Shown here piece by piece: positions 54,329 through 63,121 of a stretch of DNA of 64,000 bases (the stretch's first letter is position 1; every line of letters begins with the position of its first letter). The notes beneath the pieces were generated by a model. The model was not told the origin of the DNA and did no database searches. It saw only the letters and a program-made list of their open reading frames with translations. The position numbers were made by a program, and so were the translations under genes. Where the stretch lies: positions 434,001-498,000 of the forward strand of contig JAPLFR010000008.1 in NCBI GenBank assembly GCA_026390575.1, written 5' to 3'. This stretch comes from Ignavibacteriales bacterium (GTDB lineage Bacteria; Bacteroidota; Ignavibacteria; UBA10030).

Positions 54329-55723
54329 TTAAATATGAATCGCAACATCAAATGCCTGTCCGGCCGCTTCCATCACTGCTTCTGATAATGTCGGATGCGC
54401 ATGCATCGTGTGGTTTAGCTCTTCCCATGTTGTCTCAAGCGCTTTGGCAATCCCGAGTTCTGCAATCATTTCTGTTGCCTCCGAGCCAATGATGTGCGCA
54501 CCAAGCAGCTCACCGAATTTTTCATCGAAAACCAGTTTTACAATTCCCTCCGTTTCACCAATCGCCATCGCTTTACCGAGAGGACGGAATGGAAAACGTC
54601 CAACTTTCACTTTGTATCCCTTTGCAATTGCTGCATCTTCTGTTAATCCAACACTTGCAACTTGCGGCTGGCAATAGGTACAGCTTGGAATATTTGTTTT
54701 GTCAATACCGTGCTTCGCTTTTCCTGCAATGTGATCTGCCGATACGATGCCTTCATGCGAGGCAACGTGCGCAAGCAATGGCGGCCCGGCAACATCACCG
54801 ACTGCATAAATTCCGTCTATATTCGTTTTTCCAAATTCGTTCACTGCAATAAATCCGCGTTCTAACGTAACGCCGAGTGCTTCCAAACCAAGATGATCTA
54901 CGTTCGCTTGAACACCAACCGCCATTAACGCTACATCTGCAACTACGTCTTTCTTTCCATCTTTGTCTAAAACCGTCACTGTAACACTATCACCGATTTT
55001 CACACCTTCAACCTTTGTGTTTGCGAGAATATCAATACCGGATTTCTTCAAGCTTGCATCAAGAATTTTAGTGATCTCTTTATCTTCCATCGGCAGAATG
55101 GACGGCAGCATTTCAATAATTGTCACCTTTGTGCCAAACGAGTTATAGAAGTAAGCAAATTCAACGCCTATGGCGCCGCCGCCAATAATAATCATCGACT
55201 TCGGCTGCTCCGATAGTGTCATTGCTTCGGAACTTGTCATAATCTTTTTCCGGTCGATTGTAACGCCTGGTATAGAGCGCGGTCTGCCGCCGGTTGCAAT
55301 AATAATATTCTTCGTTTTGATCGTATCTGTGACTTTATTCTCTATTGTCACTTCGATTGAATTTTTTCCGGTTAGTTTCGCAGTTCCAGAAACAATTTCA
55401 ATTTTATTTTTCCTCATCAGGTACTCGACACCTTTAGAAACGCGGTCAGCCACACCGCGGCTTCGAGCAATAATTTTAGAGAAATCGTAAGATAATCCCG
55501 TGTGAGATATCCCGAACTCCTGCGACTTTTTAAAAGCATTATACAGTTCCGCACTCTTCAGCAGTGCTTTCGAAGGAATGCATCCCCAGTTGAGGCAAAC
55601 ACCGCCGAGCTTTTCCCGTTCTATCAAGCCGACCTTCATGCCTAATTGTGCGGCACGAATCGCAGCAACATATCCGCCAGGACCCCCGCCAATCACCGTC
55701 ACATCATATTGTCGTTCTGCCAT
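54329..55723 (-). CDS. lpdA: dihydrolipoyl dehydrogenase (E3)
   Basis: A 464-residue pyridine-nucleotide disulfide oxidoreductase. The FAD-binding DVTVIGGGPGGYVAAIRAAQ, redox-active disulfide in GGVCLNWGCIPSK, NAD-binding SMIIIGGGAIGVEFA, and the C-terminal His-Glu region HMHAHPTLSEAV are all in place. It reoxidises dihydrolipoamide with NAD+. It begins the lpd, lipB, E1, E2, lipA unit, a complete 2-oxoacid dehydrogenase plus lipoate assembly set. Length is standard. Confidence 0.97.
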   Translation of the reverse strand: MAERQYDVTVIGGGPGGYVAAIRAAQLGMKVGLIEREKLGGVCLNWGCIPSKALLKSAELYNAFKKSQEFGISHTGLSYDFSKIIARSRGVADRVSKGVEYLMRKNKIEIVSGTAKLTGKNSIEVTIENKVTDTIKTKNIIIATGGRPRSIPGVTIDRKKIMTSSEAMTLSEQPKSMIIIGGGAIGVEFAYFYNSFGTKVTIIEMLPSILPMEDKEITKILDASLKKSGIDILANTKVEGVKIGDSVTVTVLDKDGKKDVVADVALMAVGVQANVDHLGLEALGVTLERGFIAVNEFGKTNIDGIYAVGDVAGPPLLAHVASHEGIVSADHIAGKAKHGIDKTNIPSCTYCQPQVASVGLTEDAAIAKGYKVKVGRFPFRPLGKAMAIGETEGIVKLVFDEKFGELLGAHIIGSEATEMIAELGIAKALETTWEELNHTMHAHPTLSEAVMEAAGQAFDVAIHI

Positions 55724-56061
55724 AGGAAATCTTTCACATGAGGAATTATGACTATGTATTCATAATATAGCCAGAAGTGTTCCGAAAGGCAAAACAGCCG
55801 ATCGCTTCCTTTGATCTCGTTCTCTAAAACGATGAACAACGGCATCAAGTTCCCATTCGCCGAACGATAATTTTTGCATTCATCACGAGATCCCCGCTCA
55901 GTGTATGCAAACGAATAGGCCGACAACGAACAGGCATGTACCGACTTTGACCCCCCAAAAAAACATTTCATCGTCAAAATGAGATTAAATAGTTCTCATC
56001 ATATAATTTCGATTTCCGATTGATTCTTTTTTACTTTTCAGGTATGTTAAAATAAAAGCGG
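55724..56061. other. intergenic region between divergent lpd and smpB, no gene seen
   Basis: This is 338 bases between the two divergent start codons. It must hold both promoters. A 92-codon frame that starts inside lpd is not credible as protein. I see no riboswitch-like structure. Confidence 0.5.
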
Positions 56062-56523
56062 ATGTCTGAAACACCACAACGTATTTCCATAAGCAACCGC
56101 AAAGCGCGGCACGAATATTTTATTATCGAAGCATTGGAAGCCGGTATTGTTCTCACCGGCACCGAAGTAAAATCGCTGCGCAAAGGTAATGCAAATCTCC
56201 AGGATAGTTATGCGGAATTGCGAAGCGGCGAAGTGTGGTTGGAAGGAATGCATATAAGTCCGTACGAACAAGGGAACATCAATAATCATGATCCCCGCCG
56301 CAAACGGAAGCTCCTCTTACAGAGGAAACAAATCCGCAAACTCATTGGCGGAATGAAAGAAAAAGGATTGACACTTATTCCATTGTCGGTATATTTTAAA
56401 GGCCCCTACGCGAAAGTCGAGCTGGCGCTGGCGCGCGGCAAGAAAAGTTATGATAAGCGTGATGCAATTGCCAAGCGCGATGCAGAACGTGACATTGCAA
56501 GAGCGAGAAGGAGTAGAACGTAA
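56062..56523 (+). CDS. smpB: SsrA-binding protein
   Basis: A 153-residue SmpB. The tmRNA-binding motifs SNRKARHEYFIIEALEAGIVLTGTEVKSLRKGNANLQDSYAE, EVWLEGMHISPYEQGN and the basic C-terminal tail GKKSYDKRDAIAKRDAERDIARA are present. It delivers tmRNA to stalled ribosomes for trans-translation. The ssrA gene is not seen in the window. tyrS starts three bases after its stop. Confidence 0.97.
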   Translation: MSETPQRISISNRKARHEYFIIEALEAGIVLTGTEVKSLRKGNANLQDSYAELRSGEVWLEGMHISPYEQGNINNHDPRRKRKLLLQRKQIRKLIGGMKEKGLTLIPLSVYFKGPYAKVELALARGKKSYDKRDAIAKRDAERDIARARRSRT

Positions 56524-56526
56524 GAA

Positions 56527-57732
56527 TTGTTCCCAACTATTAACGAACAAATGGATGTCATCAAGCGCGGTACCTCGGAAATTATTCCCGAAGAGGACAT
56601 CGTTAAAAAGCTTGAGCGTTCCATCAAAACAGATACACCACTCAACATCAAACTTGGCTGCGACCCAAGCCGTCCTGATTTACATTTAGGTCATTCTGTT
56701 GTTCTCCGAAAACTTCGACAGTTTCAGGATCTCGGTCATATCGCGATTCTCATCATCGGCGACTTTACAGGAATGATTGGCGATCCTTCGGGTAAGAGCA
56801 AAACGCGCCCATCGTTGACACTTGAAGAGACACACCGTAACGGCCAATCGTATTTTGAACAGGCTGAAAAAATACTCTCCACCCAGAGAGTATCGATGCA
56901 GTACAATTCCGATTGGTTGAATAAGATGAGCTTTGCAGATGTAATTCGTCTTGCCAGCAAGTACACAGTTGCGAGGATGCTCGAGCGGGATGATTTTACA
57001 ATTCGCTATAAAGCAGGCGAACCGATTAGTGTGCATGAATTTCTCTACCCTCTCGCACAAGCAATGGATTCAGTTGCCATCCATTCAGATGTCGAACTTG
57101 GCGGAACAGATCAGAAATTCAATCTGTTAGTCGGAAGAGATATTCAACGGGAATACAACCAGGAACCGCAGGTTATTTTGACTATGCCGATCCTTGTGGG
57201 CACTGATGGTGTCGACAAGATGAGCAAATCGTTAGATAATTACATTGGCATAAGCGATCCGCCAAAAGAAATCTTTGGTAAGACGCTGAGTATTCCCGAC
57301 AAATTGATTTATCAATACTTCGAGCTAGTAACCGATGTACCAAAACAAGAATTATTAGAGATCAAATCCTCACTTGAAAATCCAATAAACAACCCACGCA
57401 ATATAAAACGGTTGCTTGCACGGACACTTGTGCGCATGTATCATTCTCAAGCTTCAGCAGACGATGCGGAAAAAGAATTTGATAAAATTTTTGTACAAAA
57501 AAGCATTCCGGACAATATTGAAGAGTTCAAGCGGAGTGAATCTGGCAACATTATTGCCTTGCTGACCGAGGCAAAACTTGCTGCCTCGAAAGGCGAAGCT
57601 CGACGGCTTATCGATCAAGGCGGGGTCAGCATTGATGATGAGCGTGTAACCGACCCCAACGTACTTTTGCCCGATAAAGACGAGTTCATCCTCAAAGTCG
57701 GGAAGCGGCGTTTTCTAAAAGTTAAACGATAA
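56527..57732 (+). CDS. tyrS: tyrosyl-tRNA synthetase
   Basis: A 401-residue class I synthetase. The HIGH-type motif is HLGHS after LGCDPSRPD, the KMSKS loop is [11 protein letters not shown], and an S4-like domain closes the C-terminus ([21 protein letters not shown]). It uses TTG at 56527 ([10 protein letters not shown]), three bases after smpB; the internal ATG at 56551 would cut the family N-terminus. It attaches tyrosine to tRNA-Tyr. Co-transcription with smpB is likely. Confidence 0.95.
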   Translation: MFPTINEQMDVIKRGTSEIIPEEDIVKKLERSIKTDTPLNIKLGCDPSRPDLHLGHSVVLRKLRQFQDLGHIAILIIGDFTGMIGDPSGKSKTRPSLTLEETHRNGQSYFEQAEKILSTQRVSMQYNSDWLNKMSFADVIRLASKYTVARMLERDDFTIRYKAGEPISVHEFLYPLAQAMDSVAIHSDVELGGTDQKFNLLVGRDIQREYNQEPQVILTMPILVGTDGVDKMSKSLDNYIGISDPPKEIFGKTLSIPDKLIYQYFELVTDVPKQELLEIKSSLENPINNPRNIKRLLARTLVRMYHSQASADDAEKEFDKIFVQKSIPDNIEEFKRSESGNIIALLTEAKLAASKGEARRLIDQGGVSIDDERVTDPNVLLPDKDEFILKVGKRRFLKVKR

Positions 57733-57761
57733 TTATTCACCACGAGGCGGAGAAAATAAAA

Positions 57762-58307
57762 TTGTTCACTCCCACTAAAATGTTTTTCACCAAAGGCGTT
57801 GGACGCCACAGAGACTACCTGCAATCTTTTGAACTCGCCTTGCGCGATGCAGGAATTGAAATCTGCAATCTCGTCACTGTTTCCAGTATCTATCCGCCAG
57901 GCTGCAAGCGTATTCCGAAAGATGAAGGCGTGAAGCAATTAAGCGCCGGGCAGATTACATTCTGTGTTATGGCACGAAACGCTACAAACGAACCCAATCG
58001 CCTTATAGCGGCTTCGATTGGTGTTGCGCAGCCCGCTGACGATTCTGTCTATGGATATCTTTCAGAGCACCACCCTTTTGGTGAAACAGATGAACGTGCC
58101 GGTGAATATGCAGAAGACCTTGCAGCTTCGATGCTTGCCACAACACTTGGAGTGCAATTTGACCCAAATACCGAATGGGATGAGCGGGAAAAAATATTCA
58201 AGATGTCCGGCAAGATTGTCCGCACATTTAACGTAACACAATCTGCTGAGGGTGATAAGAATGGTTTATGGACATCGGTAGTTGCTGCGGCAATGTTGCT
58301 ACCGTAG
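57762..58307 (+). CDS. pdaD: pyruvoyl-dependent arginine decarboxylase
   Basis: A 181-residue PvlArgDC. The self-cleavage motif [12 protein letters not shown] is present (S41-S42, cleaving before S42 to give the pyruvoyl group). The rest matches [22 protein letters not shown] and the C-terminal VAAAMLLP. It makes agmatine from arginine for polyamine synthesis, in two chains that remain associated. TTG at 57762 follows a GGAG site nine bases upstream; ATG 57780 is an alternative. This enzyme is common in archaea and Chlorobi-like bacteria rather than in most Bacteria. Confidence 0.93.
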   Translation: MFTPTKMFFTKGVGRHRDYLQSFELALRDAGIEICNLVTVSSIYPPGCKRIPKDEGVKQLSAGQITFCVMARNATNEPNRLIAASIGVAQPADDSVYGYLSEHHPFGETDERAGEYAEDLAASMLATTLGVQFDPNTEWDEREKIFKMSGKIVRTFNVTQSAEGDKNGLWTSVVAAAMLLP

Positions 58308-58348
58308 CTTTCATCTGCAGCGTCCTGCATATTCATGAGAATATCAGT

Positions 58349-58386
58349 AAGGCGGTTCCCTTGATATGGCCGCCTTTTTTGTTTTT
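58349..58386 (+). terminator. Rho-independent terminator after the arginine decarboxylase gene
   Basis: AAGGCGG (58349-58355) pairs with CCGCCTT (58370-58376), loop 14 bases, then a T-rich run (TTTTTTTTGTTTTT). It lies 41 bases after the stop codon. Confidence 0.85.
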
Positions 58387-58607
58387 ACTCACCCCCAAAC
58401 TCTACATGGTAGCGCAGATAATAACCTTCGCAACTTGAAACCACCTCTCCGACCGCTTTCAGCGATCGGAGAGGTAAATGAATTATTTCAACAGCATCAT
58501 CTACTCGCTCCCAAGCTCTGCTTGGGAGCGTTAACGGCGGAATAGCTGCTTCCACGAAAGAGCTACTACCTCTCCGACCGCCCTCAGCGATCGGAGAGGT
58601 AAATGAA
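58387..58607. other. intergenic region with duplicated 3'-end hairpins and a T9SS-tail remnant
   Basis: This region holds a 60-base direct repeat: copy 1 at 58443-58502, and copy 2 at 58568-58627, overlapping the end of the neighbouring T9SS gene. Each copy contains the hairpin ACCTCTCCGACCGC/GCGATCGGAGAGGT (one mismatch). Copy 1 also contains the last codons of a K-M-M-L-L-K-stop tail without a gene in front. Between them lies a 10-bp hairpin, CGCTCCCAAG/CTTGGGAGCG (58506-58530). No coding gene is seen. Confidence 0.75.
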
Positions 58608-61133
58608 TTATTTCAACAGCATCATCTTACCGGTTTGTTGTCTCAACCCGACTGCGACAGTATAAAAATAAACTCCACTTGCCATAGAGAGACCGTCGCG
58701 TGTCGTTCCATCCCACCGCACAACGTACGAACCTTCCGGGAATTCCTGGTTGAGCAAGAGAGCAATCTCCTGGCCCATCGTATTGTAGATCTTGATCATA
58801 ACAGGTTGATGTCCAAGTGACGCCGGTATGGAGAATGGAATAATTGTCGTACTATTGAATGGATTGGGAAAATTCTGACCTAACCAAAAATCCGACGGTG
58901 TTTGCGGCGGTTTTATTTCATGAACATCAGTCGTCCTCAGTGATGACGCTAATCCGGGTGAATTTCCGGTCGAATCGGCGAGGTACAGATGTGCAAAACT
59001 CGGACGGGCGATCGGCGGATTCTCCCCCATCGCCCTCCACTCTTCATCCGTCAGTCGTTTAAAATTAGTGCTGACATATTCATAATACCGATACACTGGT
59101 CCGATATAGGACATCGGGCGTCCATCGGTCGTTGTTGCGTTAAGCATCATCATATCGACCTTTCCCGTGCCGACATGCATTACCCAGCCGACCATGTTGC
59201 CGAATGCATCTGTAGGAGCGGTATGGATATCGGCAACAAGGGCATCGTATTTATCATATCCGCCACTGTGTGTATAGTAGAGCTGAGGATACCATCCCGT
59301 GTATGAGGTAGTGGGGCCGCTACATCCACCTCCGGACGTAATATTTATCATGTGTTCAAGAAATACATGCTCTGTTTGATTGATGGGTATATGAGAGAAT
59401 GTCTTTTGCGCAATAATTCGCAGCGTGTCGGCTGTAGCGGACAGATATTGGAAATAACTCGTCGTCTGCCCAATGTTCATTCTGCTAAAAAAATCTTTCG
59501 CACCATCAGCAAAGATTTTTATTCGCGCGTAGAATTCGGGGATCGGTTCGACATAACTTTCCGGATATGAGCAAATGACCATACCGGAATACGACTGCTT
59601 TGCATAGAGAAGGTTGTCGTGACGCAATTCTGCCCAGGAAGCAAGCTGAGTATTCATCTTTTGCTGCCACCAGGCCGCGGTCTGCATAAACGCAGGAAGC
59701 GAATCGCGTACCTGAGGCGGATTGAGTGCGCGAAGACTGTGCAACCAGCCATTATAGAGTGTGCTCCTCCAGAAACTGTCATCATACGAATCGACCATAT
59801 ATCGGAGCGATGCGAGGTTCGGGGCATATCCATATTGGTCCAACTGTGAATCGAGCAATTGTGCGGCTGCATCGTTCCCAAGGGCAAAGAGAACATCGAG
59901 CGAGGAGGGAAGCATCCGGGGCGCCGGGATGCGGTCGTAGACAACATTCCCTGTGATATAGGAATCGACAATAAACCGCTGTCCGAGAAGAAGGAACGCT
60001 GATGCCGGGCGAATTTTCTCCGGGGAAAGCGGATCCGACCAAAGCATTTGAGATAAAATGCGTTGGAACGTGTACGGTTTATTGAGTAGAGAATTCTGAA
60101 ATTTTCGCCAAACAGAAGTATCCAGCATCGCGCTGGCAGATTGAATAGAATTTTCATGCAGAAGATCTTGAATGTTTTTACAGGTGACATTATCTGCTTC
60201 ACCAACGAAAAACTGGATCACGGCATCGAGCGTGTCGAGAAGGCGTTGTGCTTTTGCACCGGCGATCGCTTCCGTTGTGAGTGCGGCGAGAATCGTTTGG
60301 CGTTGGACATCATTGTCAGGAACTGCTGCTGCACCGGCTTCCCGCGGAGGTATTAAATATATTTCTGTCCGCCCCAGCCACATCATTGCTTTGAAATATG
60401 CACCCAGTTCAGGACTTAACGTATAATGCCCACGTACGGTAAACTGGCTAAAGTCATATTTTCGAGATGTTTCGGAGAAGATTGGAATAGTATTCGGAAC
60501 CTGAGATTGAATATCTTGAAGTAATGCAGAGATCGTTGCTGCATTTTCTGAATACACGGGGTTGACAGCGCGGCCGAGGAGTTTTCTCGGGACTGTGAGA
60601 TAAACATCGAGATCCTTCAACATCGTCGTCATCCCAGTGTCCAATGCATATCCATTCGCCAGAACAGGAACCTGTGCATGCATCTGCATGAGAAGTGTAT
60701 CGAGCCAAGGAATCATTTTTTGCTCTTCAACATCCATCAGGATTGCGTCATAGGACATATGGATTGCATGAAGTATCGCATCGCTCGAGACATAGACTGG
60801 CAAATCGCGTTGGAATATTTCAGTAAAGGCAGCCATAAAGGTAGGCTTCGACAACCGGGCGGTTGCTACAAATCCATGGCTCTCCAGCAATGTTCTTTCA
60901 TATGCTGTCAGAGAATAATACCGATTAATCGTATCGAAGTATGCCGGAGGTGCACTCTGGTGAATTTGAGCATCGAATATTCCAGCATCATGCGATGATC
61001 GAAGCTCAGCGGGTGTTAGATTTTTTGAACTCTGTAAAAAGGATTGATAGGCTTGCACATCAAATGAGCTCTGAGCGGCGGCGGTCATAGAGAATATTCC
61101 CACTGCGAATAAAGAGATAATAATTCTTTTCAT
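58608..61133 (-). CDS. DUF3160 protein with T9SS C-terminal sorting domain
   Basis: An 841-residue exported protein. The signal peptide is residues 1-20 (LFAVGIFSMTAAA). The long middle part fits DUF3160 (YYSLTAYERTLLESHGFVA, FMAAFTEIFQRDLPVYVSSDAILHAIH, FLEHMINITSGGGCSGP). Its function is unknown. The C-terminal 85 residues are the type IX secretion system sorting domain: LGQNFPNPFNSTTIIPFSI, IKIYNTMGQEI, GLSMASGVYFYTV, ending KMMLLK. It would be exported through the outer membrane and anchored at or released from the surface. It is transcribed alone; a duplicated hairpin sits right after its stop. Confidence 0.88.
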   Translation of the reverse strand: MKRIIISLFAVGIFSMTAAAQSSFDVQAYQSFLQSSKNLTPAELRSSHDAGIFDAQIHQSAPPAYFDTINRYYSLTAYERTLLESHGFVATARLSKPTFMAAFTEIFQRDLPVYVSSDAILHAIHMSYDAILMDVEEQKMIPWLDTLLMQMHAQVPVLANGYALDTGMTTMLKDLDVYLTVPRKLLGRAVNPVYSENAATISALLQDIQSQVPNTIPIFSETSRKYDFSQFTVRGHYTLSPELGAYFKAMMWLGRTEIYLIPPREAGAAAVPDNDVQRQTILAALTTEAIAGAKAQRLLDTLDAVIQFFVGEADNVTCKNIQDLLHENSIQSASAMLDTSVWRKFQNSLLNKPYTFQRILSQMLWSDPLSPEKIRPASAFLLLGQRFIVDSYITGNVVYDRIPAPRMLPSSLDVLFALGNDAAAQLLDSQLDQYGYAPNLASLRYMVDSYDDSFWRSTLYNGWLHSLRALNPPQVRDSLPAFMQTAAWWQQKMNTQLASWAELRHDNLLYAKQSYSGMVICSYPESYVEPIPEFYARIKIFADGAKDFFSRMNIGQTTSYFQYLSATADTLRIIAQKTFSHIPINQTEHVFLEHMINITSGGGCSGPTTSYTGWYPQLYYTHSGGYDKYDALVADIHTAPTDAFGNMVGWVMHVGTGKVDMMMLNATTTDGRPMSYIGPVYRYYEYVSTNFKRLTDEEWRAMGENPPIARPSFAHLYLADSTGNSPGLASSLRTTDVHEIKPPQTPSDFWLGQNFPNPFNSTTIIPFSIPASLGHQPVMIKIYNTMGQEIALLLNQEFPEGSYVVRWDGTTRDGLSMASGVYFYTVAVGLRQQTGKMMLLK

Positions 61134-61797
61134 GATACTCCTCCCGGGAGAATTTTTCTTTATGAAACGTACACTATCCTCGGAAAAGAATCAAGCCTCT
61201 TAGGTAGTGGGCTATTTCACACAGTGAATTATTTAAAAGATAGATTCCCGATAGCTGAAAGCCTGAGAATGTAGCAAACGCTATCTTGCAAGAATATTTA
61301 TGTCGGGATAAGTCCGTAACGCATATTGCGCCACGAGATCAAGATCCGACTTTAGTCGCGACCGCATGCCTGACCAAAAAGTACCGAAAACATGGTAGTT
61401 GAAGACTTTAGTCTTTGTTTATTATCTGAAAACGAAACCTGAAGGTTTCGACTACCGTTAATTTTACACTTTTTGGTCAACCTCGGACAAAGTCGGACGG
61501 GATTCCACAACAGCTCACTACTAGGGAGTGAGATATTTTGCATTTGGTACTTGACGGATATCGATTTGTCTTGTAGTCTGACATTTGGCGATTCTCCGAT
61601 TTCATTTCCCCATCAATCTGTTGCATTTAGCATGGTTTTATCTGGTTTTAGCGGTAATCACTCTTTTTTATAAAATAATTATCTAAAGTCAATGAGATGG
61701 TAAGCTGTGAATTGACGGTCTAGTATGCGGAGAGGAAAAGACTAATACAATCTGTTGTCTCTTTCAGCTGCAATATTAACTTACACTACTGTTATTC
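61134..61797. other. intergenic region dominated by a palindromic element, no gene seen
   Basis: This is 664 bases between the start of the T9SS gene and the end of the 135-residue gene. Between 61346 and 61496 it carries nested inverted repeats (see separate entry). The open frames inside are short and overlap the palindromes, so are not credible as protein. Confidence 0.6.
61346..61496. repeat. nested inverted-repeat element, MITE-like or structured RNA
   Basis: Three levels of inverted repeat bracket each other. CCGACTTT (61346-61353) matches AAAGTCGG (61489-61496). TGACCAAAAAGT (61371-61382) is the exact complement of ACTTTTTGGTCA (61468-61479). GGTAGT (61394-61399) matches ACTACC (61451-61456). 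Inside are two local hairpins, AAGACT-AGTCTT (61402-61415) and CGAAACC-TGAA-GGTTTCG (61433-61450). It could be a small transposon relic or a structured RNA. Confidence 0.7.
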
Positions 61798-62205
61798 CTA
61801 TTGAGTAAGAAGTATTCTCAGTGTATTGTAATCCGAATCCAGGGCTTTCTGGCTCTCAAAGTCGATACTTTTAAGAGTGACAGGCGAAGATCCATCCGCT
61901 TTATAATGCTCAACGGCATAGGAATATTTCGTAGCCTTCATGAAGGAAACTGCCAGTGTGTAAATAATATCATTCTCAGCCGGAATATCTGCTGGCGTTT
62001 TCGGCCACTTAAGCAAATATTCCTGTTGGGGATTGGGGAAGTCAGAGTATTTCATAAGAACTCTACTTTTTTCATCCACAATAGAAAATATACCTTGAGA
62101 TCCCCACACTTTCAATTTATACAAAAGATATTCACCATTATTTAAGTCCGATAGTCTCAGTGAAATGGCCTTCGTTTCATTTCTGACAGTCCTCGCGACA
62201 TTCAT
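61798..62205 (-). CDS. unknown 135-residue protein
   Basis: A hydrophilic protein that I do not recognise. It starts at ATG 62205 with AGGAGGT five bases upstream, the best ribosome-binding site of this region, so it is a real gene. It has alternating strands (LYKLKVWGSQGIFSIVDEKSRVLMKY), no signal peptide, no membrane segment and no cysteines. The N-terminal VARTVRNETKAISLRL suggests a beta-barrel or PilZ-like fold, but this is only an impression. A TTGACA-16-GATAAT promoter with three dyads lies 130-190 bases upstream, so it is probably tightly regulated. Confidence 0.7.
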   Translation of the reverse strand: MNVARTVRNETKAISLRLSDLNNGEYLLYKLKVWGSQGIFSIVDEKSRVLMKYSDFPNPQQEYLLKWPKTPADIPAENDIIYTLAVSFMKATKYSYAVEHYKADGSSPVTLKSIDFESQKALDSDYNTLRILLTQ

Positions 62206-62337
62206 ACGGTACCTCCTGTTCTATCCTATTGCTCCCTGTTCTTTTATCAACGGATACATTTCACAATTTTAATTGTGTCAAATACCTATAGAAGCACTCT
62301 ATTGCTGTATGTTTCCGTCATTGTTTTAACAAGAGAA

Positions 62338-62395
62338 ATTATCATAAAAAGAAGTTGACTGTCAATCACGCAAATGCGTGTATTTTAAAAATACA
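62338..62395 (-). promoter_or_regulatory. promoter with three consecutive dyads before the 135-residue gene
   Basis: On the minus strand TTGACA (62365-62360), a 16-base spacer and GATAAT (62343-62338). Three perfect dyads abut each other upstream of and over the -35 element: TTGAC-T-GTCAA (62355-62365), CACGCA-AA-TGCGTG (62367-62380), and TGTATTTT-A-AAAATACA (62379-62395). They look like stacked operators. Confidence 0.6.
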
Positions 62396-62473
62396 GGTGA
62401 TACCATTATAGGTTTGCAAGAAATTCAACAGTGAAAAACATTAAATTCGTTAGAAGGATGCAAAAGCGATCCT

Positions 62474-62695
62474 TCATTCTATTATTTGTTTGATCTTGTT
62501 CTGCAATCTCGTTTTTTCAAAACCTTCTGTAAGTGCCGCCGCTCCAATCAGTAAAAGAAGAGTATACATGATGTTTTCACTTGAAAACAATAATGCGATC
62601 AAAAAGATTTGCACTCCCGCGATCTGTAAATACAACATTGATCTGGTCGATGGGATAAGTTTTTGAAGTTCTTCAATCTTTACTGCAGACTTCAT
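62474..62695 (-). CDS. small two-helix membrane protein, unknown
   Basis: A 73-residue protein with two hydrophobic segments (residues 19-38 and 43-56: YLQIAGVQIFLIALLF, MYTLLLLIGAAALTEGF) and charged ends (EELQKLIPSTRS, RLQNKIKQIIE). It probably is a helical hairpin with both termini in the cytoplasm. I know no family for it. It is part of a run of three small minus-strand genes between two T9SS cargo genes. Confidence 0.6.
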   Translation of the reverse strand: MKSAVKIEELQKLIPSTRSMLYLQIAGVQIFLIALLFSSENIMYTLLLLIGAAALTEGFEKTRLQNKIKQIIE

Positions 62696-62761
62696 ATAGA
62701 CTCCAATAGTTGATTTGATAGAAGAATCCCTTCGGATGAAAGTTGATCAGAAGAAATATTC

Positions 62762-63025
62762 TCATCCGTAAAGCAGCCTCAGGACGGTGTTGATGTCAGA
62801 AGGAACGACGGTCTGAGTCTTGAAAAAAGAACGTGCCGGTTCTTCCATGAGTTCGATTCGTTCGGCATCCTTTTTTGAGCTCTGACCATGCTCTTCCTGA
62901 ACACCAACGACTCCACCACACACAGAACATTGAATGAACATGACCCTTCGCGGGGATCCAATAGGAATTTTCACAACTGATTCAAAGAATCGATTCCCGC
63001 ATTTGAGACATTGAGATGTTGCCAT
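62762..63025 (-). CDS. small zinc-ribbon protein, unknown function
   Basis: An 87-residue protein with C-x2-C at residues 6-9 (QCLKCGNRFFE) and C-x2-C at about 33-36 (IQCSVCGGVVG), a zinc-ribbon pattern. A charged linker and a C-terminal DINTVLRLLYG follow. The role is unknown; zinc ribbons of this size are often nucleic-acid or redox-related. The start follows weak purines (GGGCATCTCTT on the minus strand), so the ATG at 63025 is chosen on family-type N-terminus alone. Confidence 0.6.
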   Translation of the reverse strand: MATSQCLKCGNRFFESVVKIPIGSPRRVMFIQCSVCGGVVGVQEEHGQSSKKDAERIELMEEPARSFFKTQTVVPSDINTVLRLLYG

Positions 63026-63121
63026 AAGAGATGCCCTTCTATGAGTTAATACATTAGAAAGAAACTTTTATCACTGTTAAATCCAACAAGAAAATATGAC
63101 AGAATGAATATCGGGACGTGC

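Noticed and set aside
55699-55977. 92-codon minus-strand frame before lpd
   Set aside because: It overlaps the lpd start and has no family resemblance or ribosome-binding site.
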